Shown here in pieces: positions 33,988 to 45,172 of a stretch of DNA of 64,000 bases. Position 1 is the first letter of the stretch, and every line of letters begins with the position of its first letter. Source of the DNA: Dyella sp. AtDHG13 (GTDB lineage Bacteria; Pseudomonadota; Gammaproteobacteria; Xanthomonadales; Rhodanobacteraceae); assembly GCF_003201105.1 (NCBI RefSeq), contig NZ_QICJ01000009.1:124001-188000 (forward strand), in the 5' to 3' direction. The notes under the pieces were generated by a model that was not told the DNA's origin, ran no database searches, and was given only the letters and a program-made list of their open reading frames with translations. A program made the translations under genes and the position numbers.

Positions 33988-35268
33988 ATGTCCGCTCCCT
34001 ACGAAGCCACCCTTGCCTGGGCGCAGGCCCAGGATGCCGCCGACCCGCTGCGCGGCTTTCGCGACGAATTCCTGATTCCTCCGCACGAGGGCCGCGACAG
34101 CCACTATTTCTGCGGCAACTCGCTGGGCCTGCAGCCGCGTGCCGTGCGCGACGCGCTGGGTGCGGAACTGGACGACTGGTCGAACCTCGCGGTGGAAGGC
34201 CACTTCAAGGGCCGCCTGCCGTGGATGGACTACCACGAGTTCGTGCGCGACGACCTCGCCGCCGTGGTGGGCGCGCAGCCGTCCGAAGTGGTGGCGATGA
34301 ACACGCTGGGCGTGAACCTGCATCTGATGATGGTGAGCTTTTATCGCCCCACGCCGGAGCGCCACGCCATCCTGATCGAGGCGGGCTCGTTTCCCACCGA
34401 CCGTTATGCGGTGGAATCGCAGGTGCGCTTCCACGGCTACGACCCGGCCACGTCGCTGATCGAACTGCAGGGCGACGAAGCGAACGGCACGATTTCCATG
34501 GATGCCATCGAGCGCGTGCTGGCCGAGCACGGTTCGCGCATCGCGCTGGTGATGCTGCCCGGCGTGCAGTACCGCACGGGCCAGGCGTTCGATCTCGCGG
34601 CCATCACGCGACTGGCCAGTCGCCACGGTTGCATGGTCGGCTTCGACCTGGCGCACGCGGTGGGCAATCTGCCGCTGCAATTGCACGATGTCGGCTGCGA
34701 CTTCGCCATCTGGTGCAGCTACAAATACCTCAACAGTGGCCCCGGCGCCGTCGGCGGCGCCTTCGTGCACGAGCGCCACGCGCGCACCACGCTGCCGCGC
34801 TTCGCCGGCTGGTGGGGGCACGACAAGACCACGCGTTTCCAGATGGGACCGCAGTTCGTGCCCACCTACGGCGCGGACGGCTGGCAGCTGAGCAACCCGC
34901 CCATCCTCGCGCTGGCGCCGCTGCGCGTGTCGCTGGAGATGTTCGTGCGCGCCGGCATGTCCAACCTGCGCGAGAAATCACTACGCCTTACCGGCTATCT
35001 GGAATGGCTGGTGCAGACGCAGCTGGGCGACGTGCTGGAGGTGGTGACGCCAAGCGACCCGCAACGCCGCGGCTCGCAGCTTTCCATCCGCGTGCAGGGT
35101 GGCCGCGCGCGTGGCCGTTCGCTGTTCGAGTATCTGATGGAGCACGGCATCGTCGGTGACTGGCGCGAACCGGACGTGATCCGCATTTCACCCACGCCGC
35201 TCTACAACCGCTTTGCCGATTGCGTGGCGTTTGCCGAAGCCACGCGACGCTGGGTGCAGCGGGGATAA
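33988..35268 (+). CDS. kynU: Kynureninase
   Basis: 426 aa PLP enzyme, fold type I. Diagnostic segments: YFCGNSLGLQPR near the N-terminus, MNTLGVNLHLMM, IEAGSFPTDRYA, GFDLAHAVGNLPL, and the PLP lysine in CSYKYLNSGPG (Lys246). GGAFVHERH and RFAGWWGHD then follow. It hydrolyses kynurenine or 3-hydroxykynurenine to (3-hydroxy)anthranilate and alanine. Kynurenine monooxygenase and 3-hydroxyanthranilate dioxygenase are not in the window. The stop abuts the stop of the convergent MFS gene with no spacer. Confidence 0.96.
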   Translation: MSAPYEATLAWAQAQDAADPLRGFRDEFLIPPHEGRDSHYFCGNSLGLQPRAVRDALGAELDDWSNLAVEGHFKGRLPWMDYHEFVRDDLAAVVGAQPSEVVAMNTLGVNLHLMMVSFYRPTPERHAILIEAGSFPTDRYAVESQVRFHGYDPATSLIELQGDEANGTISMDAIERVLAEHGSRIALVMLPGVQYRTGQAFDLAAITRLASRHGCMVGFDLAHAVGNLPLQLHDVGCDFAIWCSYKYLNSGPGAVGGAFVHERHARTTLPRFAGWWGHDKTTRFQMGPQFVPTYGADGWQLSNPPILALAPLRVSLEMFVRAGMSNLREKSLRLTGYLEWLVQTQLGDVLEVVTPSDPQRRGSQLSIRVQGGRARGRSLFEYLMEHGIVGDWREPDVIRISPTPLYNRFADCVAFAEATRRWVQRG

Positions 35269-36534
35269 TTACGCGGCGCGCCGCGCCAGCGCGTCGCCGA
35301 CGAAAGCCAGCGCGCACAGCCCAAGGCCGACGACGCACACGCCTGTCCATCCCGCCAAGGCCCACGCACTGCCGGCCACCACGGCGCCCGCGCCGCCGCC
35401 GATGAAGAACACGCCGACGAACAAGCCATTCAAGCGGCTGCGCGCGGCCGGATCGAGCATGTTGATGGCGCGCCGGCCCAAGGTCTGATCGCCGATGGCG
35501 CCAGCATCCAGCACGATGGCCGCCACCACCATCAGGCCCAGCGCCAGCGACGGATGGCCGGCAACATCCAGCCCGAACCAGCCCGCTCCCGCCACGCCCG
35601 CCAGCACAAAGCCAGCCGTCGCCACCACGTGGGCAATCGGCATGCCCACCACGCTGTAGCCGCGATCGCCCGCCTTGCCCGCCAATGGCGCGACCACCGT
35701 GCCGGCGACTCCCGCCAGCGCGAACCAGGCAAGCCCGCGGCTGTCCAGCAGGAACGGCGCCTGCACCAGGCGCAATGCAATGCCCGTCCAGAAGGCGCTG
35801 AACGCTGCCATGACGACGGCCGCCGATACCGCATACCGCCGCAACACTCGCTCATCGCGCCACAGCGACCACAGCGACGCGATCAACGCGCGATACGAGG
35901 CATGCACCGGCGGCTGTCGCGTGGGCAGCGCAAACCACAGCGCCACGGCGAGCAGCACGTCGAAGAGGGCCAGCAAGCCGTAGCAGGCGCGCCATCCCCA
36001 CGTGCCTTCGACCAGGCTCGCGAACGGCCGCGACAGCAGGATGCCAAGCATCACGCCGCTCATCACATTGCCCACAGCGCTGCCGCGATGCTCCGGCCGG
36101 GCCATGGCCGCCGCCAGCGGCACAAGGATCTGGATGGCGCATGAGGTCGTGCCCGCCACGCACACCGCGAGCAGCAGCCACCACGCCTGCTGCGCCACGG
36201 CGGCGGTGCCCAGCGCCAGCGCACAGGCCACCAGCGTGATCGTGGTCAGGCGGCGATTCTCGAACAGGTCCGCCAGCGGCACGAGGAACAACATGCCCAC
36301 CGCGTAACCGAGCTGCGGAAGCATGGCCACTAGGCCGGTCAGCGACGCCGGCAAGTGCACGGCTCGCGCCACGGGACCCGCCAAGGGCTGCGCCGCCGTG
36401 AGGTTGATGATGATCACGCCCACCGCAAAGGCGAACAGCAGCGTCAGCGGCGTGGTGAGTTCCGCCGGCGCGTCATCCGCGGCGACTTCGATACGGCGAT
36501 GGGAGCGATATTCCATGAGCTGGGGCCTTGCCAT
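35269..36534 (-). CDS. MFS transporter (drug/metabolite exporter type)
   Basis: About 421 aa with about 12 membrane segments (first LLFAFAVGVIIINLTAAQPL; last about TGVCVVGLGLCALAFVG). The loop 2-3 motif is LADLFENRRLTTITL, a variant of the MFS motif A. This group is the Bcr/YgaY-like H+ antiporters. Start: ATG 36534 (AAGG eight bases upstream) or ATG 36516 (AAGG nine bases upstream) are both possible. It diverges from a LysR regulator, the usual arrangement for a LysR-controlled exporter. Confidence 0.88.
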   Translation of the reverse strand: MARPQLMEYRSHRRIEVAADDAPAELTTPLTLLFAFAVGVIIINLTAAQPLAGPVARAVHLPASLTGLVAMLPQLGYAVGMLFLVPLADLFENRRLTTITLVACALALGTAAVAQQAWWLLLAVCVAGTTSCAIQILVPLAAAMARPEHRGSAVGNVMSGVMLGILLSRPFASLVEGTWGWRACYGLLALFDVLLAVALWFALPTRQPPVHASYRALIASLWSLWRDERVLRRYAVSAAVVMAAFSAFWTGIALRLVQAPFLLDSRGLAWFALAGVAGTVVAPLAGKAGDRGYSVVGMPIAHVVATAGFVLAGVAGAGWFGLDVAGHPSLALGLMVVAAIVLDAGAIGDQTLGRRAINMLDPAARSRLNGLFVGVFFIGGGAGAVVAGSAWALAGWTGVCVVGLGLCALAFVGDALARRAA

Positions 36535-36578
36535 TCGACAGGCCTTGGATGCTAAATACGCCCACGACATAACAACAG

Positions 36579-36615
36579 TGAATAATATTCATAACTTTCA
36601 TGCGTACTTCGCATG
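36579..36615. promoter_or_regulatory. LysR-type binding sites between the MFS and lysR genes
   Basis: An A/T-rich dyad TGAATA-a-TATTCA at 36579-36591 fits the T-N11-A LysR box. A second dyad CATGCG-tactt-CGCATG lies at 36599-36615, 14 bases later. Both fall in the 100-base intergenic region, which is far more AT-rich than its surroundings, and are placed to control both divergent genes. Confidence 0.6.
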
Positions 36616-36634
36616 ATGTGATGAAGCCATCCGC

Positions 36635-37558
36635 ATGAACACGCGAGACGTCAAAGCCTTCATGGCCGTGGTCGACACGGGCTCCATCGTGCAGGCCGCC
36701 GCCCTGTTGCACCTCACCCAGCCGGGCGTGACACGTCGCGTGCAAAGCCTGGAAGCCCTGCTGGGCATTGAGCTGCTGGATCGCCAGTCCAAGCCGCTGC
36801 GCCCCACCGCGGCAGGGCGCGAGATCTACCAGAAAGGGCGGGATCTGCTGCATGCGGAAGCGAGCCTGCTCGCGCTCGCCCGCGCCGACACGGAGCCCAC
36901 CGGCGAGTTCCGGCTGGGCGTGCCGCCCTATCTCGCCGAGCGCGCGCTCGCGGCGCCGGTCGATCAGCTGCGCGCCCGCTTCCCCGGCCTTACCTTGCGC
37001 ATCCAGGCCGCCTGGTCGCCCGGGCTGGTGGAGCAGGTCGAGCAAGGGCTGCTGGATGTCTCCGCCGTCCTGCTGTCGGAAAGCTCGCCACCGCCGCAGG
37101 GCATGATCACGCACGCCTTCGACCGCCAGCCGATACGCATCGTGGCGGCGCCTTCGCTGGGTTTGCGCGGCCGCGTGTCGCTCAAGGATCTGTCCGCGTT
37201 TCCGTGGGTGCTCAGCCAGAACGGATGCGGCATGCGTTCCACGCTTCGGCGCGCGATGGAAGAGCGCGGCCTGCCCTGCAACGTCGGCATCGAAGCATTC
37301 GGCGCGGACCTGCAGCTGTCGCTGGTGGCGCGTGGCGCGGGCATCGGCATCGTCACGCCGGACCTGCTGGCGGCCAGTCCTTACCGCAAGCAGGTCCGCG
37401 TGCTCACCATCACCGACTTCCAATTGGACATGGTCGCCTGGCTGATCCACCGCGCCCTGCCGCCGCGTCTCGATGCACCGGTGGCGGTGCTGCTGGAACA
37501 GCTCAAGCTGATCACTTCGCAACGGCCACCGTCGCGCCGAGCCAGCGATACGGGCTGA
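36635..37558 (+). CDS. LysR-family transcriptional regulator
   Basis: 307 aa. N-terminal wHTH: MNTRDVKAFMAVVDTGSIVQ, AAALLHLTQPGVTRRVQSLE, and LLDRQSKPLRPTAAGREIY. The type-2 periplasmic-binding-like effector domain runs from residue 90. It probably controls the divergent MFS exporter through the palindromes between the two genes. The effector is unknown. Its stop is three bases from the proA stop on the other strand. Confidence 0.94.
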   Translation: MNTRDVKAFMAVVDTGSIVQAAALLHLTQPGVTRRVQSLEALLGIELLDRQSKPLRPTAAGREIYQKGRDLLHAEASLLALARADTEPTGEFRLGVPPYLAERALAAPVDQLRARFPGLTLRIQAAWSPGLVEQVEQGLLDVSAVLLSESSPPPQGMITHAFDRQPIRIVAAPSLGLRGRVSLKDLSAFPWVLSQNGCGMRSTLRRAMEERGLPCNVGIEAFGADLQLSLVARGAGIGIVTPDLLAASPYRKQVRVLTITDFQLDMVAWLIHRALPPRLDAPVAVLLEQLKLITSQRPPSRRASDTG

Positions 37559-37561
37559 GCA

Positions 37562-38827
37562 TCAACCGACGCGGCTCTCCGGATGCCGCACCTGCCCTTC
37601 CCCGCGCACCACGAAACGCTCGATGGTCAGCGACTCCGCGCCCATCGGGCCGTAGGCATGCAGGCGCGTGGTCGAGATGCCGATCTCCGCACCCAGCCCC
37701 AGCTGCCCACCGTCGGAGAAGCGCGAGGACGCATTGACCATCACCACTGCGGAGCGCAGTGACTGCACGAATCGCCGTGCCGCCGCGTCGTCGGTGGTGG
37801 CAATGACTTCGGTGTGGTCCGAGCCGTAACGGCGGATATGGGCGATCGCCTCGTCCAGGCTGTCCACCACCCGCACGGCGATCACCAGGTCGAGAAATTC
37901 GGCGGCGTAATCGTCATCCGTGGCGACGCTGGCATCGGGCACGAGCGCGCGCGTGACATTGTCGCCTTTCAGCACCACACCGCGTTCACCCAGCGCGGCG
38001 GCGGCGCGCGGCAGGAAATCCTGCGCCACATCGCGATGGACCAGCAGGGTTTCCAGCGCATTGCAGACGCCCGGCCGCGATGTCTTGCCGTCGACCAGCA
38101 GGTTCAAGGCGAGCGCGAGGTCGGCGGACGCATCGACGTATAGATGGCACACGCCCTTGTAATGCTTGATCACCGGTACGCGCGCATGCTCGGTGACGAA
38201 GCGGATCAGCCCCTCGCCGCCACGTGGAATGGCGAGGTCCACGATGTCGCTCAGCTGCAGCAGTTCGATCATGGTCTCGCGGCGAAGATCCTCCACCAGC
38301 GTCACGGCCGCTTCGGGCAGGCCGTGCGCGCGCAAGGCTTCGTGCAGGGCTGCGGCAATCGCCCGATTGGAATGGATGGCCTCGGAACCTCCGCGCAGGA
38401 TCACCGCATTGCCGGCCATCAGGCACAGCGCGGCCGCATCGGCGGTCACGTTGGGACGCGCTTCGTAGATCATCGCCACCACGCCCAGCGGAATGCGCAC
38501 GCGCTCCACCACGACGCCATTGGATAGCGTGTCACGGCGCGTGATGTTGCCCACCGGATCGGGTAGCGAGGCAACGTCGCGCAGCGCCTGAACGATGCCG
38601 GCCACGCGTGCCGCGTCCAGGCGCAGACGGTCGAGCATCGCACCCTGCACGCCCTTCTCGGCGGCCGACCGCACATCCTCCGCATTCGCCTGAAGGACAG
38701 CGTCCGTTCGGCGCGACAAGGCATCCGCCATATCGTTCAACAGCGCCCGCTTCGCCGCGGTATCGAGCATCGCCAACCGTGGCGCCGCATCGCGGCAGGC
38801 CAGCGCCAGTGAACGGATGTCGCTCAT
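37562..38827 (-). CDS. proA: Gamma-glutamyl phosphate reductase
   Basis: 421 aa. Aldehyde-dehydrogenase fold with [32 protein letters not shown], the catalytic Cys in [17 protein letters not shown] (about residue 252), and the C-terminal [20 protein letters not shown] then [11 protein letters not shown]. It makes glutamate-5-semialdehyde for proline. It overlaps proB by ATGA and is the last gene of the arginine/proline cluster. Confidence 0.97.
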   Translation of the reverse strand: MSDIRSLALACRDAAPRLAMLDTAAKRALLNDMADALSRRTDAVLQANAEDVRSAAEKGVQGAMLDRLRLDAARVAGIVQALRDVASLPDPVGNITRRDTLSNGVVVERVRIPLGVVAMIYEARPNVTADAAALCLMAGNAVILRGGSEAIHSNRAIAAALHEALRAHGLPEAAVTLVEDLRRETMIELLQLSDIVDLAIPRGGEGLIRFVTEHARVPVIKHYKGVCHLYVDASADLALALNLLVDGKTSRPGVCNALETLLVHRDVAQDFLPRAAAALGERGVVLKGDNVTRALVPDASVATDDDYAAEFLDLVIAVRVVDSLDEAIAHIRRYGSDHTEVIATTDDAAARRFVQSLRSAVVMVNASSRFSDGGQLGLGAEIGISTTRLHAYGPMGAESLTIERFVVRGEGQVRHPESRVG

Positions 38828-39999
38828 GCGTCGATGTCTCCGATGGTTTCGATCTCGGCCAGCGGAGCAAGGTCGTCGCGATGGACGATCTCCGCGCCAT
38901 AGCTGTAGCCCAGCACGGCGTCGATGTCGCGGCTGTGCCTCCCGGCCACGCGCTTCACCTCGGCCGCGCCGTACTGGCACAGCCCGCGTGCCACCGCATG
39001 ACCGGCGGCGTCGACGATCTCCACCAGGTCGCCGCGATGGAATTCGCCTGCCGCCTCCAGCACGCCACCCGGCAACAGCGAAGCGCGACCGCTCGCCAGC
39101 GCTCTGGCTGCACCCTCATCGACGCGAATACGCCCCGGCGCCGCCGGTGCGTGGCGCAGCCAGTACTTGCGCGCCTGCATGCGGCTGCGGCCGGCCTCGA
39201 AATACGTGCCCTGCAGCCGATCGTGCGCCAGCGCGGCGACGGCAGCATCGTTCCTGCCACTGAACAGCGCGGTGGGAACGCCAGCCGCCGCGGCCTTGGC
39301 GGCGGCTTCCAGCTTGGTGCGCATGCCGCCCGTGCCCACGGCGCTGCCGCTGCCGCCCGCCATCGCGAGGATGTCCGGCGTCAGCGACGCGACCCGCGCC
39401 AATGGCACGGCCATGGGATCGCGGCGCGGATCGGCCGTGTACAGCGCATCGATATCCGAGGCGATCAGCAACAGGTCGGCATCCACCAGCGCCGCCACGA
39501 TGGCGGCGAGGTTGTCGTTGTCGCCCAACTTCAACTCATCGACGGCAACGGTATCGTTCTCGTTCACCACCGGCAGGACATCGAGCGCCAGCAGTTCGCG
39601 CAAGGTGGTGCGCGCATTGAGATAGCGGCGCCGGTTGCGCAGGTCGTCATGCGTCAACAGCACCTGCGCGACAGGGCATGGGCTCAAGGACTGCCACAAC
39701 GCGATCATCGGGGCCTGCCCCAGCGCGGCCAGGGCCTGTTTCGCGGCGAGGTCGCCGCCGCTGGGCGCATGCGCGCGCAACTGCGCGCGGCCCGCCGCCA
39801 CCGCCCCGGAAGACACCAGCACCACTTGCCGGCCCGCGGCACGGCTCGCCTGGATAAAGGCCGCGAGAGCCGCGGCATAGCGTGGCGTGAGGCCGCCGCC
39901 ATCGGCCGCCAGCAGGTTGCTGCCCACCTTGAGCACGGCCCGCCGCCACGCGGGTAACGCCTGTACGGGCATGGCCTGTTCGTGCTGCGCGCCGCTCAT
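38824..39999 (-). CDS. proB: Glutamate 5-kinase
   Basis: 391 aa. The amino-acid-kinase domain (residues 15-265) shows [27 protein letters not shown] and [21 protein letters not shown]-terminal PUA domain (about residues 285-370, from [20 protein letters not shown]) is as in E. coli ProB. It phosphorylates glutamate and is normally feedback-inhibited by proline. ATGA overlaps with proA downstream and with the cupin gene upstream. Confidence 0.97.
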   Translation of the reverse strand: MSGAQHEQAMPVQALPAWRRAVLKVGSNLLAADGGGLTPRYAAALAAFIQASRAAGRQVVLVSSGAVAAGRAQLRAHAPSGGDLAAKQALAALGQAPMIALWQSLSPCPVAQVLLTHDDLRNRRRYLNARTTLRELLALDVLPVVNENDTVAVDELKLGDNDNLAAIVAALVDADLLLIASDIDALYTADPRRDPMAVPLARVASLTPDILAMAGGSGSAVGTGGMRTKLEAAAKAAAAGVPTALFSGRNDAAVAALAHDRLQGTYFEAGRSRMQARKYWLRHAPAAPGRIRVDEGAARALASGRASLLPGGVLEAAGEFHRGDLVEIVDAAGHAVARGLCQYGAAEVKRVAGRHSRDIDAVLGYSYGAEIVHRDDLAPLAEIETIGDIDA

Positions 40000-40355
40000 G
40001 CCTCGGCCTCCACGGGAGCATCGATACGGTCGCCGTGGCTGCGGGGCGACGACACCACCAGCATCCGTAATTCCGCCCCGCTGTCATTGCGAGCCTGGTG
40101 GGCAGCGCCCGGCGGCACGTGCAGGCCGTGTTCCGCTGCGAGGCGATGGCGCTGGCCGTCCAGTTCCAACGTCAGTTCGCCCTGCAGCACATAGAAGAAC
40201 TGCCGCGAACGCGCGTGCCGGTGGCGCGCCTCCCATGTGCCGGGAGGCATGCGCTCCTCGATCACGCTAAGGTCATCGCCGGCCAGCAGATGCCAGCCGT
40301 CGCAACCTTGCCCCCAGCGGTAGTGTTCGGCATTCCCCGTACTGACGGTCCCCAT
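39996..40355 (-). CDS. Small cupin between argH and proB
   Basis: 119 aa single cupin: MPPGTWEARHRHARSRQFFY then VLQGELTLELDG (motif 1, HxH) and HGLHVPPGAAHQARNDSG (motif 2). It overlaps proB by ATGA and follows argH by 13 bases, so it is translated within the amino-acid biosynthesis operon. A small-molecule sensor or isomerase-like role is possible; no function is known. Confidence 0.87.
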   Translation of the reverse strand: MGTVSTGNAEHYRWGQGCDGWHLLAGDDLSVIEERMPPGTWEARHRHARSRQFFYVLQGELTLELDGQRHRLAAEHGLHVPPGAAHQARNDSGAELRMLVVSSPRSHGDRIDAPVEAEA

Positions 40356-40368
40356 GCCGATTCTCCGT

Positions 40369-41664
40369 TTAGCCGTCCAGACGGCTGAGTCTATCGCGCA
40401 AGGCATCCAGGCGCAGGTCGTGGCCCGAACCGGGCGACACGCGGGCCGCCAGGCTGGCTTCGGGCGTACGCCCCTCGCCGGCCGAGGCCGCCGCGTCCGC
40501 CGCCGCACGATAGGCGTCACGGAACGGCACGCCCGCCGCCGCCTGCTCGATGGCCACGTCGGTGGCATACATGGCCGGCTCGATGGCGGCGCGCATGGCC
40601 GGTTCGTTCCATTCCATGCGGGCCAGCAGGTCGGGCACCAGTTCCAGCGCGGCCAGGCCGTGACGGCAACCGTGGAACAGCGAGCCCTTGGAGAACTGCA
40701 GGTCGCGCTGGTAGCCGGAGGGCAGCGACAGCAGCTGCTCGATCTCGGTGCGGGCCGCCGCCACGCTGGCGTAGCTGGCGCGCAGCAGTTCCACCACGTC
40801 CGGGTTGCGCTTGTTCGGCATGATCGAGCTGCCTGTGGTGTATTCGGACGGCAGCTTCACGAAATTGAATTCCGCCGTGGTGAACAGCGAGAGATCCCAC
40901 GCCAGGCGGCGCACGTCGAGCAAGGCACCGGCAATGGCTTCGAGCACGGCCATCTCGAACTTGCCGCGCGAAAGCTGCGCGTAGATCGGCGACACCTGCA
41001 TGCGGGCGAAGCCCAGCGCCTGCGTGGTGTGCTCGCGGTCCAGCTTGAGGTTCACGCCGTAGCCTGCGGCGGTGCCCAGCGGATTGGCATCGATCAGCAG
41101 CGCGGTCTGCTGCGCACGCAGGGCGTTGTCGATAAAGCCTTCCGCAAAGCCCGCGAACCACATGCCGGTCGACGACACCACGGCGCGCTGCAGATGGGTG
41201 TAGCCCGGCAGCGGAATCGCCGGCTGGGCGGCACGGTCGAGGCAGACCTTCGCGATGGCACGGCAATGCTGCTCCAGTTCGGCCAGTTTTTCCTTCAGCC
41301 ACAGGCGCGTCGCGACCAGGATCTGATCGTTGCGGCTGCGCCCGGTGTGAACACGGCGACCGGCATCGCCCAGGCGCTCGGTCAGGCGCGCCTCGATGGC
41401 CGAATGTCCGTCTTCATAGCGGTCGTCCAGCACGAAGTGGCCGGCGCGGAAATCCTCCGCCAGCACGTCCAGCTCGCGCTTGAGCGCTGCCGCCTCATCG
41501 GCGCTCACCACGCCGATATTGGCCAGGCCTTCGACATGCGCCTTGCTCGCGGTGATGTCGTGCAGGAAGAACTCGCGGTCCAGCAGCACGTCGTCGCCGG
41601 CGAGAAACGCCATGATGCGCGCGTCGATCTTGATGTTGGATTTCTGCCAGAGGGGTTGCGTCAT
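40369..41664 (-). CDS. argH: Argininosuccinate lyase
   Basis: 431 aa. Fumarase/aspartase superfamily: [20 protein letters not shown], the HLQRAV segment after PLPGYT, and the signature [18 protein letters not shown] with the catalytic Ser. The last step of arginine synthesis, releasing fumarate. The ATG at 41664 is preceded by a repeat-containing spacer that separates it from argC. Length is slightly below the usual 455-460. Confidence 0.96.
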   Translation of the reverse strand: MTQPLWQKSNIKIDARIMAFLAGDDVLLDREFFLHDITASKAHVEGLANIGVVSADEAAALKRELDVLAEDFRAGHFVLDDRYEDGHSAIEARLTERLGDAGRRVHTGRSRNDQILVATRLWLKEKLAELEQHCRAIAKVCLDRAAQPAIPLPGYTHLQRAVVSSTGMWFAGFAEGFIDNALRAQQTALLIDANPLGTAAGYGVNLKLDREHTTQALGFARMQVSPIYAQLSRGKFEMAVLEAIAGALLDVRRLAWDLSLFTTAEFNFVKLPSEYTTGSSIMPNKRNPDVVELLRASYASVAAARTEIEQLLSLPSGYQRDLQFSKGSLFHGCRHGLAALELVPDLLARMEWNEPAMRAAIEPAMYATDVAIEQAAAGVPFRDAYRAAADAAASAGEGRTPEASLAARVSPGSGHDLRLDALRDRLSRLDG

Positions 41665-41678
41665 AAAAAATCCTTGGA

Positions 41679-41745
41679 AACGAGGAATGAGAAGTGAGAA
41701 ACGAGAGAAAGCCAGGGCTGCAGCACCTCTCTCTACTCACTCCTC

Positions 41746-41765
<20 letters not shown>
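41679..41765. repeat. AGTGAGAAG-type stem-loop repeat, copy B, overlapping the argC 3' end
   Basis: Left arm 41679-41712 (gaatgagaagtgagaaacga, ending gagagaaagcc) and right arm 41726-41765 (ending actcacttctcgctctt). It shares both boundaries with the copy at 28459-28550. The argC stop (41746-41748) and its last codons lie inside the right arm, so the ArgC tail QEREVS is encoded by the repeat. Confidence 0.75.
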
Positions 41766-42717
<952 letters not shown>

Positions 42718-42720
42718 GAT

Positions 42721-44037
42721 TCAGTCCACCAGGGTCGGCTGGCGCTGGGCGCAATGCGCGACGCAGCGGGCGATCGTGTCAAAGTCCTCGATGCCGTACC
42801 AGAACACTTTCCAGCGCGGCTGCTTGAGGCAACCATCCGATTCGGCGTAGTAGAAGTGATTGACCGTGTTGCCGTGGCGCGAGCGCCAGAACAGCTGCGG
42901 ATTCTCCTCGCGCATCACCTGCCACACGGCGCGGCCCAGGCCTTCGCCCTGCGCATCATCAAGCACGGCGAACTTATCCAGGTACGGCAGGCCGTCTTCC
43001 AGAGTGAGGATCATCGCCGTGCGGTAGTTCTCGCTCACGTAGATGCGGAAGGGCTTGGTGCGTTCGAAGTAATCCGGCACCAGCGCGCGGCCGAAGCTCG
43101 ATTCGACCAGCTCGCGCATGCGCGCCAGGTCGATGCCTTCCCACGACTCGAAGCGCTTCACCTTTTCGCCGCGACGCACCAGCGTGCCCGAGCCCTTGTG
43201 CGTGAACAGCTCCTTGGCCAGCTCCGAGGGCTTGGTGATGGATACCGACGAGGTCAGCGGCAGGTCGTTCAGCAGATCGGCGATCTGCTCGATCTTCAGA
43301 CGCATGCCGCCGTTGATCCAAGGCTGCGACATCAGGTGTTCGAACTCGGTGCTCAGGTTGATCGAGTCGATGATGTTGCCCTTGTCGTCCAGCAGGCCGC
43401 CGGTGCCCGTAAGGAAAACGATCTTGTACGGCTGCAGCACGCGCACCAGTTCGTTGGCGGCGAAATCCGCGTTGACGTTGAGGATCTGGCCCTCCTCCGT
43501 CTCGCCCAGGCTGGCGATGACCGGGATGGAACCGGCACGCAGGCTGGCCTCGATCGGCGCAAGGTTGATGCTGCTCACCTTGCCCACCAGGCCGTAGGTA
43601 TCGCGATCCAGATAGCTTGCGGTGAACACGCCCGACAGCACCGAGGTGGCGCGCGTATCCATGGTCTGCAGCGCCTCGACCAGGCGCAGGTTCTGGTCCT
43701 GGAACACTTTGCGCACGATGGCGAGCGCCTTGGGCGTGGTCACGCGCAGGCCGTTCACCGTGTGCTTCTCGATGCCGGCGGCGGAAAGCTCTTCGTCCAG
43801 CTGCGGGCCCGCGCCATGCAGCACGATGGGCGTCAGGCCCACCTGCTGCAGGAAGGTCAACGAGGACGTGAGCGCCGGCAGGTCGTCGCGCAGCACCGCG
43901 CCGCCAACCTTCACCACGGCGAAGCGCTTGGCGTCGAGCTGCGAGAAGCGCTTGAGGTATTGCTGGATCTCCTTCGCGCTGCCCATGCTCGAAAGCAGGC
44001 GGACGATGGTTTTCCGGGTGTGCTTGTGGGCTTCCAC
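42721..44037 (-). CDS. argB: Bifunctional N-acetylglutamate synthase/kinase
   Basis: 438 aa, much longer than stand-alone ArgB (about 300). Residues 30-285 form an amino-acid-kinase domain ([58 protein letters not shown]). Residues about 290-438 are a vertebrate-type NAT domain ([52 protein letters not shown]). This NAGS/K fusion is known from Xanthomonas and Xylella and supplies both first steps, which explains the lack of a separate argA here. Allosteric control by arginine is known in the family. Confidence 0.95.
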   Translation of the reverse strand: MEAHKHTRKTIVRLLSSMGSAKEIQQYLKRFSQLDAKRFAVVKVGGAVLRDDLPALTSSLTFLQQVGLTPIVLHGAGPQLDEELSAAGIEKHTVNGLRVTTPKALAIVRKVFQDQNLRLVEALQTMDTRATSVLSGVFTASYLDRDTYGLVGKVSSINLAPIEASLRAGSIPVIASLGETEEGQILNVNADFAANELVRVLQPYKIVFLTGTGGLLDDKGNIIDSINLSTEFEHLMSQPWINGGMRLKIEQIADLLNDLPLTSSVSITKPSELAKELFTHKGSGTLVRRGEKVKRFESWEGIDLARMRELVESSFGRALVPDYFERTKPFRIYVSENYRTAMILTLEDGLPYLDKFAVLDDAQGEGLGRAVWQVMREENPQLFWRSRHGNTVNHFYYAESDGCLKQPRWKVFWYGIEDFDTIARCVAHCAQRQPTLVD

Positions 44038-44043
44038 AGTGGT

Positions 44044-45138
44044 TTAACTCTTATCGATGAGGCGGTAGATGGTGTCGGCGTAGTGCTTGAGCTGGTCCAG
44101 CGAGACCCACTCGTCGGCGGTGTGCGCCTGGGCGATGTCGCCGGGGCCGTAGACGAAGCTGATGTAGCCGGCGGCGGAGAACAGCGCCGCTTCCGTCCAG
44201 AAGTCCACGGCATTGCCGATGGGGATGTTCAGCTCGTCGGCCAGGTCGCGCGCGGCCAGTCGGCGCGCTTCCGCCGTGGCCGTGTCGCCGGCCGGCAGCG
44301 AATCGCCGCGGAACAGTTCCTCGAACGACACCGGCTGCGGCTCGACCAGCGTGCGGAACGTCTCCAGCAGCTGATCCGGCGCCATGGTCGGCAGTGGACG
44401 GAAACCGAAACGCACGTCCGCCGACGGAGCGATCATGTTGGCCTTGATGCCGCCATCGACGCGGCCGATGTTGAAGCGCAGGCCGGTCAGCCCGCCGAAG
44501 CGTTCGTGCGCCTGCTTCTCCACGTAGTCGAGCGCGGCGGCGCCCCAGCGCACCGCCTGGTGCACGGCGCTGTCGCTGGGTTTCTGCTCGCCCGAGGCGT
44601 GGCCTGCGCTGCCCTTGAAGCGCATGTGCACCGAATGGATGCCACGATGCGCCAGCACCGCCTCGCCCTTGGTGGGCTCGGCCACGATGACGGCGTCGTA
44701 GGCGGGCTTGTCCTTGAGGAAGCCGGCGATGCAACGCGGATCGTTCGCTTCCTCGTCGGTGGACAGCAGCAGCGCCATGTCGCCCTGGGTCACGTTGGCG
44801 ACGGCGACGAGTGCGGCGGCTGCGCCCTTGATGTCGCACGCGCCGAGGCCGATGGCGCGGTCTTCGGTCACGCGCAGCTCATGCGGATTGGCCGTCCAGT
44901 GCGGCGAATCCGGTACGGTGTCCAGGTGCACGTTGAACAGCAACCGGGGCGTGCCACGCACGGCGTACAGCGTCACGGCGCCGGCGCCGTAATCGGTCAC
45001 GGTGACGTCGAAGCCCGGCAGGTTGTCCCGCAGGTAATCGAAGATGCCGCCGGGGCCGATCTCGCGCGGCGGATTGCGCGTGTCGTAGCTGACCAACGCG
45101 CGAAGATGTCGAAGGGTGTCGTCCAGTAGTGCGCTCAT
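44044..45138 (-). CDS. argE: ArgE-type deacetylase (likely N-acetylcitrulline deacetylase)
   Basis: 364 aa M20 metallopeptidase-fold enzyme: LLFNVHLDTVPDSPHW (metal His and Asp), IGLGACDIKGAAAALVAVAN, LLLSTDEEANDPRC (Glu-Glu), and a late YGPGDIAQAHTADEW with the final metal His. In Xanthomonadaceae the carbamoylated intermediate is N-acetylcitrulline, made by AOTCase, and ArgE removes its acetyl group to give citrulline. The presence of AOTCase in this operon supports that specificity. Confidence 0.92.
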   Translation of the reverse strand: MSALLDDTLRHLRALVSYDTRNPPREIGPGGIFDYLRDNLPGFDVTVTDYGAGAVTLYAVRGTPRLLFNVHLDTVPDSPHWTANPHELRVTEDRAIGLGACDIKGAAAALVAVANVTQGDMALLLSTDEEANDPRCIAGFLKDKPAYDAVIVAEPTKGEAVLAHRGIHSVHMRFKGSAGHASGEQKPSDSAVHQAVRWGAAALDYVEKQAHERFGGLTGLRFNIGRVDGGIKANMIAPSADVRFGFRPLPTMAPDQLLETFRTLVEPQPVSFEELFRGDSLPAGDTATAEARRLAARDLADELNIPIGNAVDFWTEAALFSAAGYISFVYGPGDIAQAHTADEWVSLDQLKHYADTIYRLIDKS

Positions 45139-45172
45139 GAAGTCCGTCGTTGTCGATGCGTCGCCGTGCCCG

